A stretch of DNA of 64,000 bases, from contig WPIO01000319.1 in the NCBI GenBank assembly GCA_009760855.2, forward strand, positions 32,825-96,824, given 5' to 3'. The notes beneath the pieces were generated by a model. It was not told the origin of the DNA. It did not search any database and worked only from the letters and a program-made list of their open reading frames with translations. Position 1 is the stretch's first letter; every line of letters begins with the position of its first letter. Source of the DNA: Cristatella mucedo (lineage: Eukaryota > Bryozoa > Phylactolaemata > Cristatellidae). Of the stretch, positions 37,501-50,883 are shown piece after piece. The position numbers and the translations under genes are program-made.

Positions 37501-39170
37501 TGCCCAATATCTGAATACTTTAAATCCAACCGTCTAAGCATGCAGGAGCTGGCAGCAGAGTGCTCAGCTTCGCTTTAGGCAATCGCACTTGAAAAACGCA
37601 TTTTGCTTGATTTTGCAGAAGATCGCTGAATATAAAGACACCTCGATACTGCTCGTTCTATCGTGTGATAACTTGCTGCAGATTGCAGATTCTTGCATTA
37701 GGCCATTCACACTTGAATAGCTTATTTTGCATGACTTCACAGCAGATCGCACTTAATCTAGATACTTTAAATCAACCCGTCAAGTCATGCAGTCGCCCGG
37801 AAATTAGTGCAGGCCTTGCATTAGGCAATCGCACTTGAATAACTCATTTCGCTTGAGTTTGCAGCAGATCTCAGAATATTAAGACACCTCGATACAGCTC
37901 GTTATAGCATGTGATAACTTGCTGCAGTGTGAGGCGCCTTGCATTAAGCAATTCACACTTGATTAGCTTATCTTGCATAAGTTCACAGCAGATCGCACAA
38001 TATCTAGATACTTTAAATCAACCCGTCTAAGCGTGCTGTAGCTTGCAGCAGAGTCCAGCTACTTGGTTTAGGCAATCGCACCTGAATAACACATTTCGGT
38101 TAAGTTTGCTGCAGTTCGCTGAGTATAAAGACACCTCGATACTGCTCGTTATATCGTGTGATAACTTGCTGGAGATTGCGACGCCTAGCATTAGGCCATT
38201 CACACTTGAATAGCTTATCTTGCATGATATCCCAGCAGATCGCACAATATCTAGATACTTTAAACCAATCCGCCGGGACATGCAGTTGTTTGCACCAAAA
38301 TGCACCTCCTTGTTTTAGGCAAACGCACTTGAATAACTCATTTCGCTTGAGTTTGCAGCAGATCGCAGAATATTAAGACACCTCGATACTGCTCGTTATA
38401 GCATGTGATAACTTGCTGCAGTGTGAGGCGCCTTGCATTAAGCCATTCACACTTGAATAGCTTATCTTGCATGAGTTCAGAGCAGATCGCACAATATCTA
38501 GAAACTTTAAATCAACCCGTCAAGGCATGAAGTAGCTCGTAGCAGAGTGCAGGCCTTGCTTTAGGCAATCGCACTTGAATAATTCAATTCGCTTTAGTTT
38601 GCAGCTGATCGCTGAATATAAAGACACCTCGATACTGCTCGTTATATCGTGTGATAACTTGCTGCAGATTGTGGAGCCTTGCATTAGGCCATTCACACTT
38701 GAATAGCTTATTTTGCATGACTTCACAGCAGATCGCACTATATCTGGATGCTTTAAATCAACCCGCCAGAGCGTGCAGTAGTTGGCAGCATAATGCAGCT
38801 CCTTGCTTTAGGCAATCGCACTTGAATAACTCAGTTCGGTTGAGTTTGCAGCTGATCGCGGAATATAAAGACATCTCGATACTGCCCGTTATAGCTTGTG
38901 ATAACTTGCTGCACATTGTTGGGCCTTGCATTAGGCCATTCACACGTGAATAGCTTATATTGCATGACTTCACAGCAGATCGCACAATATCAAGCTACTT
39001 TAAATCCAACCGTCGAAGCGTGCAGGAGCTAGCAGCAGAGTGCTGCACCTTGGTTTAGGCAATCACACTTGAATAACGAACTTTGCTTGACTTTGCAGCA
39101 TATCGCGGAACATAAAGATACCTTGATACTGCACCTCATTCCGTATGATAACTGGCTGCAGAGTGCATTT
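37501..39170 (+). repeat. Segmental block Q, copy 3, with one extra monomer
   Basis: Collinear with 6,220-7,236 at offset 31,281, and from about 38,763 with 7,236 onward at offset 31,527. The extra 246 bp at 38,517-38,763 (CTCGTAGCAGAGTGCAGG type) is one whole inserted monomer in perfect register. Confidence 0.8.
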
Positions 39171-40316
39171 CCTTGCATTAAGCCATTCACATTTGAATAA
39201 CTCATTTCGCTTGAGTTTGCAGCAGATCGCTGAATATAAAGACACCTCGATACTGCTCGTTATAGCATGTGATAACTTGCTGCAAATTGCAGCGCCTAGC
39301 ATTTGGACGTTCACACTTGAATAGCTTATCTTGCATGAGTTCACAGCAGGTCGCACAATATCTGCATACTTTAAATCAACCCACCAGAGCGTGCAGTAGT
39401 TTGCAGCATAATGCAGCTCCTTGCTTCAGGCAATCGCACTTGAATAACTCATTTCGGTTGAGTTTGCAGCTGATCGCGGAATATAAAGACACCTCGATAC
39501 TGCCCGTTATATCGTGTGATAACTTGCTGCAGATTGCGGTGCCTTGCATTAGGCCATTCACACGTGAATAGCTAATTTTGCATGACTTCACAGCAGATCG
39601 TACATTATCTAGATACTGTAAATCAACGCGTCGATTCATGCAGTCCCTCGGAGAGGAGTGCAGGTATTGCTTTAGGCAATCGCACATTAAAATAACTCAT
39701 TTCGATTGAGTTTGCAGCTGATCGCGGAATAAAGACACCTCGATACTGCCCGTTATAGCTTGTGATAACTTGCTGCACATTGCTGTGCCTTGCATTAGGC
39801 CATTCACACGTGAATAGCTTATTTTGCATGACTTCACAGCAGATCGCACATTATCTCGATACTTTAAATCAACCAGTCAAGTCATGCAGTCCCTCGAGAG
39901 GAGTGCAGGTATTGCTTTAGGCAATCGCACATAAATTACTCATTTCGGTTGAGTTTGCAGCAGATCCCTGAATATAAAGACACCTCGATACTGCTCATTA
40001 TATCGTGTGATAACTTGCTGCAGATTGCGGCTCCTTTCATTAGGCCATTCACACGTGAATAGCTTATTTTGCATGACTTCACAGCAGATCGCACATTATC
40101 TAGATACTTTAAATCAACCCGTCAAGGCATGAAGTAGCTTGGAGTAGAGTGCAGGCCTTGCTTTAGGCAATCGCACTTGAATAACTCTATTCGCTTAGGT
40201 TCGCAGCAGATCGCTGAATATTAAGACACCTCAATACTACTCATTATATCGTGTGATGACTGCAGCAGAGTGCAGATACTTGCATTAAGCTATTCACACT
40301 TGAATAGCTTATCTTG
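39171..40316 (+). repeat. Left flank of the HOR domain
   Basis: Matches 42,061-43,206 at an offset of about 2,890 and 45,440-46,584 further on. Labels are GCATTTGGACGTTCACACTT, CTGTAAATCAACGCGTCGAT and GGCTCCTTTCATTAGGCC. It is in effect the terminal part of a HOR unit whose beginning is not of the same type. Confidence 0.75.
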
Positions 40317-43205
40317 CAGCGGAGTGCAGCTCCTTGCTTTGGGCAATCGCACCTGAATAACACATTTCGGTTGAGTTTGCTGCAGATCGCTGAATATAAA
40401 GACACCTCGATACTGCTCGTTATATCGTGTGATAACTTGCTGCAGATTGAGGCGCCTAGCATTAGGCCATTCACACTTGAATAGCTTACCTTGCATGAGA
40501 TCCCAGCAGATCGCACAATATCTAGATACTTTAAAACCAATCCGCCGGGACATGCAGTTGTTTGCACCAAAATGCACCTCCTTGTTTTAGGCAAACGCAC
40601 TTGAATAACTCATTTCGCTTGAGTTTGCAGCAGATCGCAGAATATTAAAGACACCTCGATGCTGCTCGTTATAGCATGTGATAACTTGCTGCAGTGTGAG
40701 GCGCCTTGCATTAAGCCATTCACACTTGAATAGCTTATCTTGCATGAGTTCAGAGCAGATCGCACAATATCTAGAAACTTTAAATCAACCCACCAGAGTG
40801 TGCAGTAGTTTGCAGCATAATGCAGCTCCTTGCTTTAGGCAATCGCACTTGAATAACTCAGTTCGGTTGAGTTTGCAGCTGATCGCGGAATATAAAGACA
40901 TCTCGATACTGCCCGTTATAGCTTGTGATAACTTGCTGCACATTGTTGGGCCTTGCATTAGGCCATTCACACGTGAATAGCTTATTTTGCATGACTTCAC
41001 AGCAGATCGCACAATATCAAGCTACTTTAAATCCAACCGTCGAAGCGTGCAGGAGCTAGCAGCAGAGTGCTGCACCTTGGTTTAGGCAATCACACTTGAA
41101 TAACGAACTTTGCTTGACTTTGCAGCATATCGCGGAACATAAAGATACCTTGATACTGCACCTCATTCCGTATGATAACTTGCTGCAGAGTGCATTTCCT
41201 TGCATTAAGCCATTCACATTTGAATAACTTATTTTGCATGAGTTTACAGCAGATCGCACAGTATCTAGAGACTTTAAATCCACCCGTCGAAGCTTGCATG
41301 AGCAGGCAGCAGAGTGCTGCACCTTGCTTAGGGCAATCGTACTTAAAAAACACATTTTGAATGAGTTTTCAGAAGATCACGGAATGTAAAGACACCTCAA
41401 TACTGCTCGTTATGGCGTGTGATAACTTGCTGGTGAGTGTGGTGCCTTGCATTAAGCCATTCTCACTTGAATAACCTATTTTGCATGAGATAGCAGGAGA
41501 TTGCCCAATATCTAGATACTTTAAATCCACCCGTCGAAGCGTGCAGGAGCTGGCAGCAGAGTGCTCAGCTTCGCTTTAGGCAATCGCACTTGAAAAACGC
41601 ATTTTGCTTAATTTTGCAGAAGATCGCAGAATGTGAAGACACCTCGATACTGCTGGTTATATCGTGTGATAACTTGCTGCAGATTGCGGCGCCTAGCATT
41701 AGGCCATTCACACTTGAATAGCTTATCTTGCATGAGTTCACAACAGATCGCACAATATCTAGATACTTTAAATCAACCCGCCAGAGCGTGCAGTAGTTTG
41801 CAGCAGAGCACAGCTCCTTGCTTTAGGCAATCGTACATGAATACCACATTTCGGTTAAGTTTGCTGCAGATCGCTGAATATGAAGACACCTCGATACTGC
41901 TTGTTATATCGTGTGATAATTTGCTGCAAATTGCAGCGCCTAGCATTAGGACGTTCACACTTGAATAGCTTATCTTGCATGAGTTCACAGCAGATCGCAC
42001 AATATCTGGATACTTTAAACAACTCGCCAGTGTGTGCAGTAGTTTGCAGCATAATGCTGGGCCTTGCTTCAGGCAATTGCACTTGAATAACTCATTTCGC
42101 TTGAGTTTGCAGCAGATCGCTGAATATAAAGACACCTCGATACTGCTCGTTATAGCATGTGATAACTTGCTGCAAATTGCAGCGCCTAGCATTTGGACGT
42201 TCACACTTGAATAGCTTATCTTGCATGAGTTCACAGCAGGTCGCACAATATCTGCATACTTTAAATCAACCCACCAGAGCGTGCAGTAGTTTGCAGCATA
42301 ATGCAGCTCCTTGCTTCAGGCAATCGCACTTGAATAACTCATTTCGGTTGAGTTTGCAGCTGATCGCGGAATATAAAGACACCTCGATACTGCCCGTTAT
42401 ATCGTGTGATAACTTGCTGCAGATTGCGGTGCCTTGCATTAGGCCATTCACACGTGAATAGCTAATTTTGCATGACTTCACAGCAGATCGTACATTATCT
42501 AGATACTGTAAATCAACGCGTCGATTCATGCAGTCCCTCGGAGAGGAGTGCAGGTATTGCTTTAGGCAATCGCACATAAATAACTCATTTCGATTGAGTT
42601 TGCAGCTGATCGCGGAATAAAGACACCTCGATACTGCCCGTTATAGCTTGTGATAACTTGCTGCACATTGCTGTGCCTTGCATTAGGCCATTCACACGTG
42701 AATAGCTTATTTTGCATGACTTCACAGCAGATCGCACATTATCTCGATACTTTAAATCAACCAGTCAAGTCATGCAGTCCCTCGAGAGGAGTGCAGGTAT
42801 TGCTTTCGGCAATCGCACATAAATTACTCATTTCGGTTGAGTTTGCAGCAGAGCCCTGAATATAAAGACACCTCGATACTGCTCATTATATCGTGTGATA
42901 ACTTGCTGCAGATTGCGGCTCCTTTCATTAGGCCATTCACACGTGAATAGCTTATTTTGCATGACTTCACAGCAGATCGCACATTATCTAGATACTTTGA
43001 ATCAACCCGTCAAGGCATGAAGTAGCTTGGAGTAGAGTGCAGGCCTTGCTTTAGGCAATCGCACTTGAATAACTCTATTCGCTTAGGTTCGCAGCAGATC
43101 GCTGAATATTAAGACACCTCAATACTACTCATTATATCGTGTGATGACTGGCAGCAGAGTGCAGATACTTGCATTAAGCTATTCACACTTGAATAGCTTA
43201 TCTTG
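40317..43205 (+). repeat. HOR unit 1 (about 2.89 kb, 12 monomers)
   Basis: Bounded by two truncated monomers bearing CTTGCAGCGGAGTGCAG, in which 70 bp is lost between the CTTGCA of half B and the CTTGCA of the next half A. Length equals eleven full monomers plus one of about 177 bp. Its middle (about 41.63-42.1 kb) uses CAGAGCACAGCTCC-type monomers, unlike later units, so it is the most divergent HOR copy. Confidence 0.8.
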
Positions 43206-46200
43206 CAGCGGAGTGCAGCTCCTTGCTTTGGGCAATCGCACCTGAATAACACATTTCGGTTGAGTTTGCTGCAGATCGCTGAATATAAAGACATCTCGAT
43301 ACTGCTCGTTATATCGTGTGATAACTTGCTGCAGATTGAGGCGCCTAGCATTAGGCCATTCACACTTGAATAGCTTACCTTGCATGATATCCCAGGAGAT
43401 CGCACAATATCTAGTTACTTTAAACCAATCCGCCGGGACATGCAGTTGTTTGCACCAAAATGCACCTCCTTGTTTTAGGCAAACGCACTTGAATAACTCA
43501 TTTCGCTTGAGTTTGCAGCAGATCGCAGAATATTAAGACACCTCGATGCTGCTCGTTATAGCATGTGATAACTTGCTGCAGTGTGAGGCGCCTTGCATTA
43601 AGCCATTCACACTTGAATAGCTTATCTTGCATGAGTTCAGAGCAGATCGCACAATATCTAGAAACTTTAAATCAACCCACCAGAGTGTGCAGTAGTTTGC
43701 AGCATAATGCAGCTCCTTGCTTTAGGCAATCGCACTTGAATAACTCAGTTCGGTTGAGTTTGCAGCTGATCGCGGAATATAAAGACATCTCGATACTGCC
43801 CGTTATAGCTTGTGATAACTTGCTGTACATTGTTGGGCCTTGCATTAGGCCATTCATACGTGAATAGCTTATTTTGCATGACTTCACAGCAGATCGCACA
43901 ATATCTAGCTACTTTAAATCCAACCGTCGAAGCGTGCAGGAGCTAGCAGCAGAGTGCTGCACCTTGGTTTAGGCAATCACACTTGAATAACGAACTTTGC
44001 TTGACTTTGCAGCATATCGCGGAACATAAAGATACCTTGATACTGCACCTCATTCCGTATGATAACTTGCTGCAGAGTGCATTTCCTTGCATTAAGCCAT
44101 TCACACTTGAGTAACTTATTTTGCATGAGTTTACAGCAGATCGCACAATATCTAGAGACTTTAAATCCACCCGTCGAAGCTTGCATGAGCTGGCAGCAGA
44201 GTGCTGCACCTTGCTTAGGGCAATCGTACTTAAAAAACTTATTTTGAATGAGTTTTCAGAAGATCACGGAATGTAAAGACACCTCAATACTGCTCGTTAT
44301 GGCGTGTGATAACTTGCTGGTGAGTGTGGTGCCTTGCATTGAGCCATTCTCACTTGAATAACCTATTTTGCATGAGATAGCAGGAGATTGCCCAATATCT
44401 AGATACTTTACATCCACCCGTCGAAGCGTGCAGGAGCTGGCAGCAGAGTGCTCAGCTTCGCTTTAGGCAATCGCACTTGAAAAACGCATTTTGCTTGATT
44501 TTGCAGAAGATCGCAGAATATGAAGACACCTCGATACTGCTCGTTCTATCGTGTGATAATTTGCTGCAGATTGCAGAGTCTTGCATTAGGCCATTCATAC
44601 TTGAATAGCTTATTTTGCATGACTTCACAGCAGATCGCACAATATCTAGATACTTTACATCAACCCAGCAGAGTGTGCAGTAGTTTGCAGCATAATGCAG
44701 CTCCTTGCTTCAGGCAATCGCACTTGAATAACTCATTCCGGTTGAGTTTGCAGCTGATCGCGGAATATAAAGACACCTCGATACTGCCCGTTATATCGTG
44801 TGATAACTTGCTGCTGATTGCGGCGCCTTGCATTAGGCCATTAACACGTGAATAGCTTATTTTGCATGACTTTACAGCAGATCGCACATTATCTAGATAC
44901 TTTAAATCAACCCGTCAAGTCATGCAGTCTCTCGAGAGGAGTGCAGGTATTGCTTTAGGCAATCGCACATAAATTACTCATTTCGGTTGAGTTTGCAGCA
45001 GAGCCCTGATTTTAAAGACACCTCGATACTGCTCATTATATCGTGTGATAACTTGCTGCAGATTGCGGCTCCTTTCATTAGGCCATTCACACGTGAATAG
45101 CTTATTTTGCATGACTTCACAACAGATCGCACATTATCTAGATACTATAAATCAACCCGTCAAGGCATGAAGTAGCTAGGAGTAGAGTGCAGGCCTTGCT
45201 TTAGGCAATCGCACTTGAATAACTCATTTCGCTTAGGTTCGCAGCAGATCGCTGAATATTAAGACACCTCAATACTACTCATTATATCGTGTGATGACTG
45301 GCTGCAGAGTGCAGATACTTGCATTAAGCAATTCACACTTTAATAGCTTATCTTGCATGAGTTCACAGCAGATCGCACAATATCTGGATACTTTAAACAA
45401 CTCGCCAGTGTGTGCAGTAGTTTGCAGCATAATGCTGCGCCTTGCTTCAGGCAATTGCACTTGAATAACTCATTTCGCTTGAGTTTGCAGCAGATCGCTA
45501 AATATAAAGACACCTCGATACTGCTCGTTATAGCGTGTGATAACTTGCTGCAAATTGCAGCGCCTAGCATTTGGACGTTCACACTTGAATAGCTTATCTT
45601 GCATGAGTTCACAGCAGATCGCACAATATCTACATACTTTAAATCAACCCACCAGAGCGTGCAGTAGTTTGCAGCATAATGCAGCTCCTTGCTTCAGGCA
45701 ATCGCACTTGAATAACTCATTTCGGTTGAGTTTGCAGCTGATCGCGGAATATAAAGACACCTCAATACTGCCCGTTATATCGTGTGATAACTTGCTGCAG
45801 ATTGCGGTGCCTTGCATTAGGCCATTCACACGTGAATAGCTAATTTTGCATGACTTCACAGCAGATCGTACATTATCTAGATACTGTAAATCAACGCGTC
45901 GATTCATGCAGTCCCTCGGAGAGGAGTGCAGGTATTGCTTTAGGCAATCGCACATAAATAACTCATTTCGATTGAGTTTGCAGCTGATCGCGGAATAAAG
46001 ACACCTCGATACTGCCCGTTATAGCTTGTGATAACTTGCTGCACATTGCTGCGCCTTGCATTAGGCCATTCACACGTGAATAGCTTATTTTGCATGACTT
46101 CACAGCAGATCGCACATTATCTCGATACTTTAAATCAACCTGTCAAGTCATGCAGTCCCTCGAGAGGAGTGCAGGTATTGCTTTAGGCAATCGCACATAA

Positions 46201-46583
46201 ATTACTCATTTCGGTTGAGTTTGCAGCAGAGCCCTGAATGTAAAGACACCTCGATACTGCTCATTATATCGTGTGATAACTTGCTGCAGATTGCGGCTCC
46301 TTTCATTAGGCCATTCACACGTGAATAGCTTATTTTGCATGACTTCACAGCAGATCGCACATTATCTAGATACTTTGAATCAACCCGTCAAGGCATGAAG
46401 TAGCTTGGAGTAGAGTGCAGGCCTTCCTTTAGGCAATCGCACTTGAATAACTCTATTCGCTTACGTTCGCAGCAGATCGCTGAATATTAAGACACCTCAA
46501 TACTACTCATTATATCGTGTGATGACTGGCAGCAGAGTGCAGATACTTGCATTAAGCCATTCACACTTGAATAGCTTATCTTG
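43206..46583 (+). repeat. HOR unit 2 (about 3.38 kb, 14 monomers)
   Basis: Thirteen full monomers plus the truncated one. It contains all monomer types of units 3-5 plus five more between 44,713 and 45,943. Unit 8 has the same organisation, so this long form occurs on both sides of the shorter units. Confidence 0.85.
43343..43356. other. Representative half-B hairpin GCCTAGCATTAGGC
   Basis: Five-base arms GCCTA and TAGGC flank a GCAT loop. The segment recurs in a large share of half-B units across the window; others have the imperfect GCCTTGCATTAGGCC or GCCTTGCATTAAGCC. The aligned part of half A (TTGCTTTAGGCAA) can also pair, with arms TTGC and GCAA. Confidence 0.7.
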
Positions 46584-48732
46584 CAGCGGAGTGCAGCTCC
46601 TTGCTTTGGGCAATCGCACCTGAATAACACATTTCGGTTGAGTTTGCTGCAGATCGCTGAATATAAAGACATCTCGATACTGCTCGTTATATCGTGTGAT
46701 AACTTGCTGCAGATTGAGGCGCCTAGCATTAGGCCATTCACACTTGAATAGCTTACCTTGCATGATATCCCAGGAGATCGCACAATATCTAGTTACTTTA
46801 AACCAATCCGCCGGGACATGCAGTTGTTTGCACCAAAATGCACCTCCTTGTTTTAGGCAAACGCACTTGAATAACTCATTTCGCTTGAGTTTGCAGCAGA
46901 TCGCAGAATATTAAGACACCTCGATGCTGCTCGTTATAGCATGTGATAACTTGCTGCAGTGTGAGGCGCCTTGCATTAAGCCATTCACACTTGAATAGCT
47001 TATCTTGCATGAGTTCAGAGCAGATCGCACAATATCTAGAAACTTTAAATCAACCCACCAGAGTGTGCAGTAGTTTGCAGCATAATGCAGCTCCTTGCTT
47101 TAGGCAATCGCACTTGAATAACTCAGTTCGGTTGAGTTTGCAGCTGATCGCGGAATATAAAGACATCTCGATACTGCCCGTTATAGCTTGTGATAACTTG
47201 CTGTACATTGTTGGGCCTTGCATTAGGCCATTCACACGTGAATAGCTTATTTTGCATGACTTCACAGCAGATCGCACAATATCTAGCTACTTTAAATCCA
47301 ACCGTCGAAGCGTGCAGGAGCTAGCAGCAGAGTGCTGCATCTTGGTTTAGGCAATCACACTTGAATAACGAACTTTGCTTGACTTTGCAGCATATCGCGG
47401 AACATAAAGATACCTTGATACTGCACCTCATTCCGTATGATAACTTGCTGCAGAGTGCATTTCCTTGCATTAAGCCATTCACACTTGAGTAACTTATTTT
47501 GCATGAGTTTACAGCAGATCGCACAATATCTAGAGACTTTAAATCCACCCGTCGAAGCTTGCATGAGCTGGCAGCAGAGTGCTGCACCTTGCTTAGGGCA
47601 ATCGTACTTAAAAAACTTATTTTGAATGAGTTTTCAGAAGATCACGGAATGTAAAGACACCTCAATACTGCTCGTTATGGCGTGTGATAACTTGCTGGTG
47701 AGTGTGGTGCCTTGCATTGAGCCATTCTCACTTGAATAACCTATTTTGCATGAGATAGCAGGAGATTGCCCAATATCTAGATACTTTAAATCCACCCGTC
47801 GAAGCGTGCAGGAGCTGGCAGCAGAGTGCTCAGCTTCGCTTTAGGCAATCGCACTTGAAAAACGCATTTTGCTTGATTTTGCAGAAGATCGCAGAATATG
47901 AAGACACCTCGATACTGCTCGTTCTATCGTGTGATAATTTGCTGCAGATTGCAGAGTCTTGCATTAGGCCATTCATACTTGAATAGCTTATTTTGCATGA
48001 CTTCACAGCAGATCGCACAATATCTAGATACTTTACATCAACCCAGCAGAGTGTGCAGTAGTTTGCAGCATAATGCAGCTCCTTGCTTCAGGCAATCGCA
48101 CATAAATAACTCATTTCGATTGAGTTTGCAGCTGATCGCGGAATAAAGACACCTCGATACTGCCCGTTATAGCTTGTGATAACTTGCTGCACATTGCTGC
48201 GCCTTGCATTAGGCCATTCACACGTGAATAGCTTATTTTGCATGACTTCACAGCAGATCGCACATTATCTCGATACTTTAAATCAACCAGTCAAGTCATG
48301 CAGTCCCTCGAGAGGAGTGCAGGTATTGCTTTAGGCAATCGCACATAAATTACTCATTTCGGTTGAGTTTGCAGCAGAGCCCTGAATATAAAGACACCTC
48401 GATACTGCTCATTATATCGTGTGATAACTTGCTGCAGATTGCGGCTCCTTTCATTAGGCCATTCACACGTGAATAGCTTATTTTGCATGACTTCACAGCA
48501 GATCGCACATTATCTAGATACTTTGAATCAACCCGTCAAGGCATGAAGTAGCTTGGAGTAGAGTGCAGGCCTTGCTTTAGGCAATCGCACTTGAATAACT
48601 CTATTCGCTTAGGTTCGCAGCAGATCGCTGAATATTAAGACACCTCAATACTACTCATTATATCGTGTGATGACTGGCAGCAGAGTGCAGATACTTGCAT
48701 TAAGCTATTCACACTTGAATAGCTTATCTTGC
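46584..48732 (+). repeat. HOR unit 3 (about 2.15 kb, 9 monomers)
   Basis: Eight full monomers plus the truncated one. Near 48,090 the half A joins the CTTCAGGCAATCGCAC left part of the 44.7-kb monomer to the ACATAAATAACTC right part of the 45.94-kb monomer. Those two sites lie 1,230 bp apart in unit 2, which equals the length difference between the units. Confidence 0.88.
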
Positions 48733-50883
48733 AGCGGAGTGCAGCTCCTTGCTTTGGGCAATCGCACCTGAATAACACATTTCGGTTGAGTTTGCTGCAG
48801 ATCGCTGAATATAAAGACATCTCGATACTGCTGCTCGTTATATCGTGTGATAACTCGCTGCAGATTGAGGCGCCTAGCATTAGGCCATTCACACTTGAAT
48901 AGCTTACCTTGCATGATATCCCAGGAGATCGCACAATATCTAGTTACTTTAAACCAATCCGCCGGGACATGCAGTTGTTTGCACCAAAATGCACCTCCTT
49001 GTTTTAGGCAAACGCACTTGAATAACTCATTTCGCTTGAGTTTGCAGCAGATCGCAGAATATTAAGACACCTCGATGCTGCTCGTTATAGCATGTGATAA
49101 CTTGCTGCAGTGTGAGGCGCTTTGCATTAAGCCATTCACACTTGAATAGCTTATCTTGCATGAGTTCAGAGCAGATCGCACAATATCTAGAAACTTTAAA
49201 TCAACCCACCAGAGTGTGCAGTAGTTTGCAGCATAATGCAGCTCCTTGCTTTAGGCAATCGCACTTGAATAACTCAGTTCGGTTGAGTTTGCAGCTGATC
49301 GCGGAATATAAAGACATCTCGATACTGCCCGTTATAGCTTGTGATAACTTGCTGTACATTGTTGGGCCTTGCATTAGGCCATTCACACGTGAATAGCTTA
49401 TTTTGCATGACTTCACAGCAGATCGCACAATATCTAGCTACTTTAAATCCAACCGTCGAAGCGTGCAGGAGCTAGCAGCAGAGTGCTGCATCTTGGTTTA
49501 GGCAATCACACTTGAATAACGAACTTTGCTTGACTTTGCAGCATATCGCGGAACATAAAGATACCTTGATACTGCACCTCATTCCGTATGATAACTTGCT
49601 GCAGAGTGCATTTCCTTGCATTAGGCCATTCACACTTGAGTAACTTATTTTGCATGAGTTTACAGCAGATCGCACAATATCTAGAGACTTTAAATCCACC
49701 CGTCGAAGCTTGCATGAGCTGGCAGCAGAGTGCTGCACCTTGCTTAGGGCAATCGTACTTAAAAAACTTATTTTGAATGAGTTTTCAGAAGATCACGGAA
49801 TGTAAAGACACCTCAATACTGCTCGTTATGGCGTGTGATAACTTGCTGGTGAGTGTGGTGCCTTGCATTGAGCCATTCTCACTTGAATAACCTATTTTGC
49901 ATGAGATAGCAGGAGATTGCCCAATATCTAGATACTTTAAATCCACCCGTCGAAGCGTGCAGGAGCTGGCAGCAGAGTGCTCAGCTTCGCTTTAGGCAAT
50001 CGCACTTGAAAAACGCATTTTGCTTGATTTTGCAGAAGATCGCAGAATATGAAGACACCTCGATACTGCTCGTTCTATCGTGTGATAATTTGCTGCAGAT
50101 TGCAGAGTCTTGCATTAGGCCATTCATACTTGAATAGCTTATTTTGCATGACTTCACAGCAGATCGCACAATATCTAGATACTTTACATCAACCCAGCAG
50201 AGTGTGCAGTAGTTTGCAGCATAATGCAGCTCCTTGCTTCAGGCAATCGCACATAAATAACTCATTTCGATTGAGTTTGCAGCTGATCGCGGAATAAAGA
50301 CACCTCGATACTGCCCGTTATAGCTTGTGATAACTTGCTGCACATTGCTGCGCCTTGCATTAGGCCATTCACACGTGAATAGCTTATTTTGCATGACTTC
50401 ACAGCAGATCGCACATTATCTCGATACTTTAAATCAACCAGTCAAGTCATGCAGTCCCTCGAGAGGAGTGCAGGTATTGCTTTAGGCAATCGCACATAAA
50501 ATACTCATTTCGGTTGAGTTTGCAGCAGAGCCCTGATTATAAAGACACCTCGATACTGCTCATTATATCGTGTGATAACTTGCTGCAGATTGCGGCTCCT
50601 TTCATTAGGCCATTCACACGTGAATAGCTTATTTTGCATGACTTCACAGCAGATCGCACATTATCTAGATACTTTGAATCAACCCGTCAAGGCATGAAGT
50701 AGCTTGGAGTAGAGTGCAGGCCTTGCTTTAGGCAATCGCACTTGAATAACTCTATTCGCTTAGGTTCGCAGCAGATCGCTGAATATTAAGACACCTCAAT
50801 ACTACTCATTATATCGTGTGATGACTGGCAGCAGAGTGCAGATACTTGCATTAAGCTATTCACACTTGAATAGCTTATCTTGC
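48733..50883 (+). repeat. HOR unit 4 (about 2.15 kb, 9 monomers)
   Basis: Near-identical to unit 3 throughout, with rare differences. A three-base duplication in ACTGCTGCTCG at about 48,830 adds to its length. The following ATAACTCGCTGCAG variant is shared with units 5-7 but not with units 2, 3 or 8. Confidence 0.88.
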
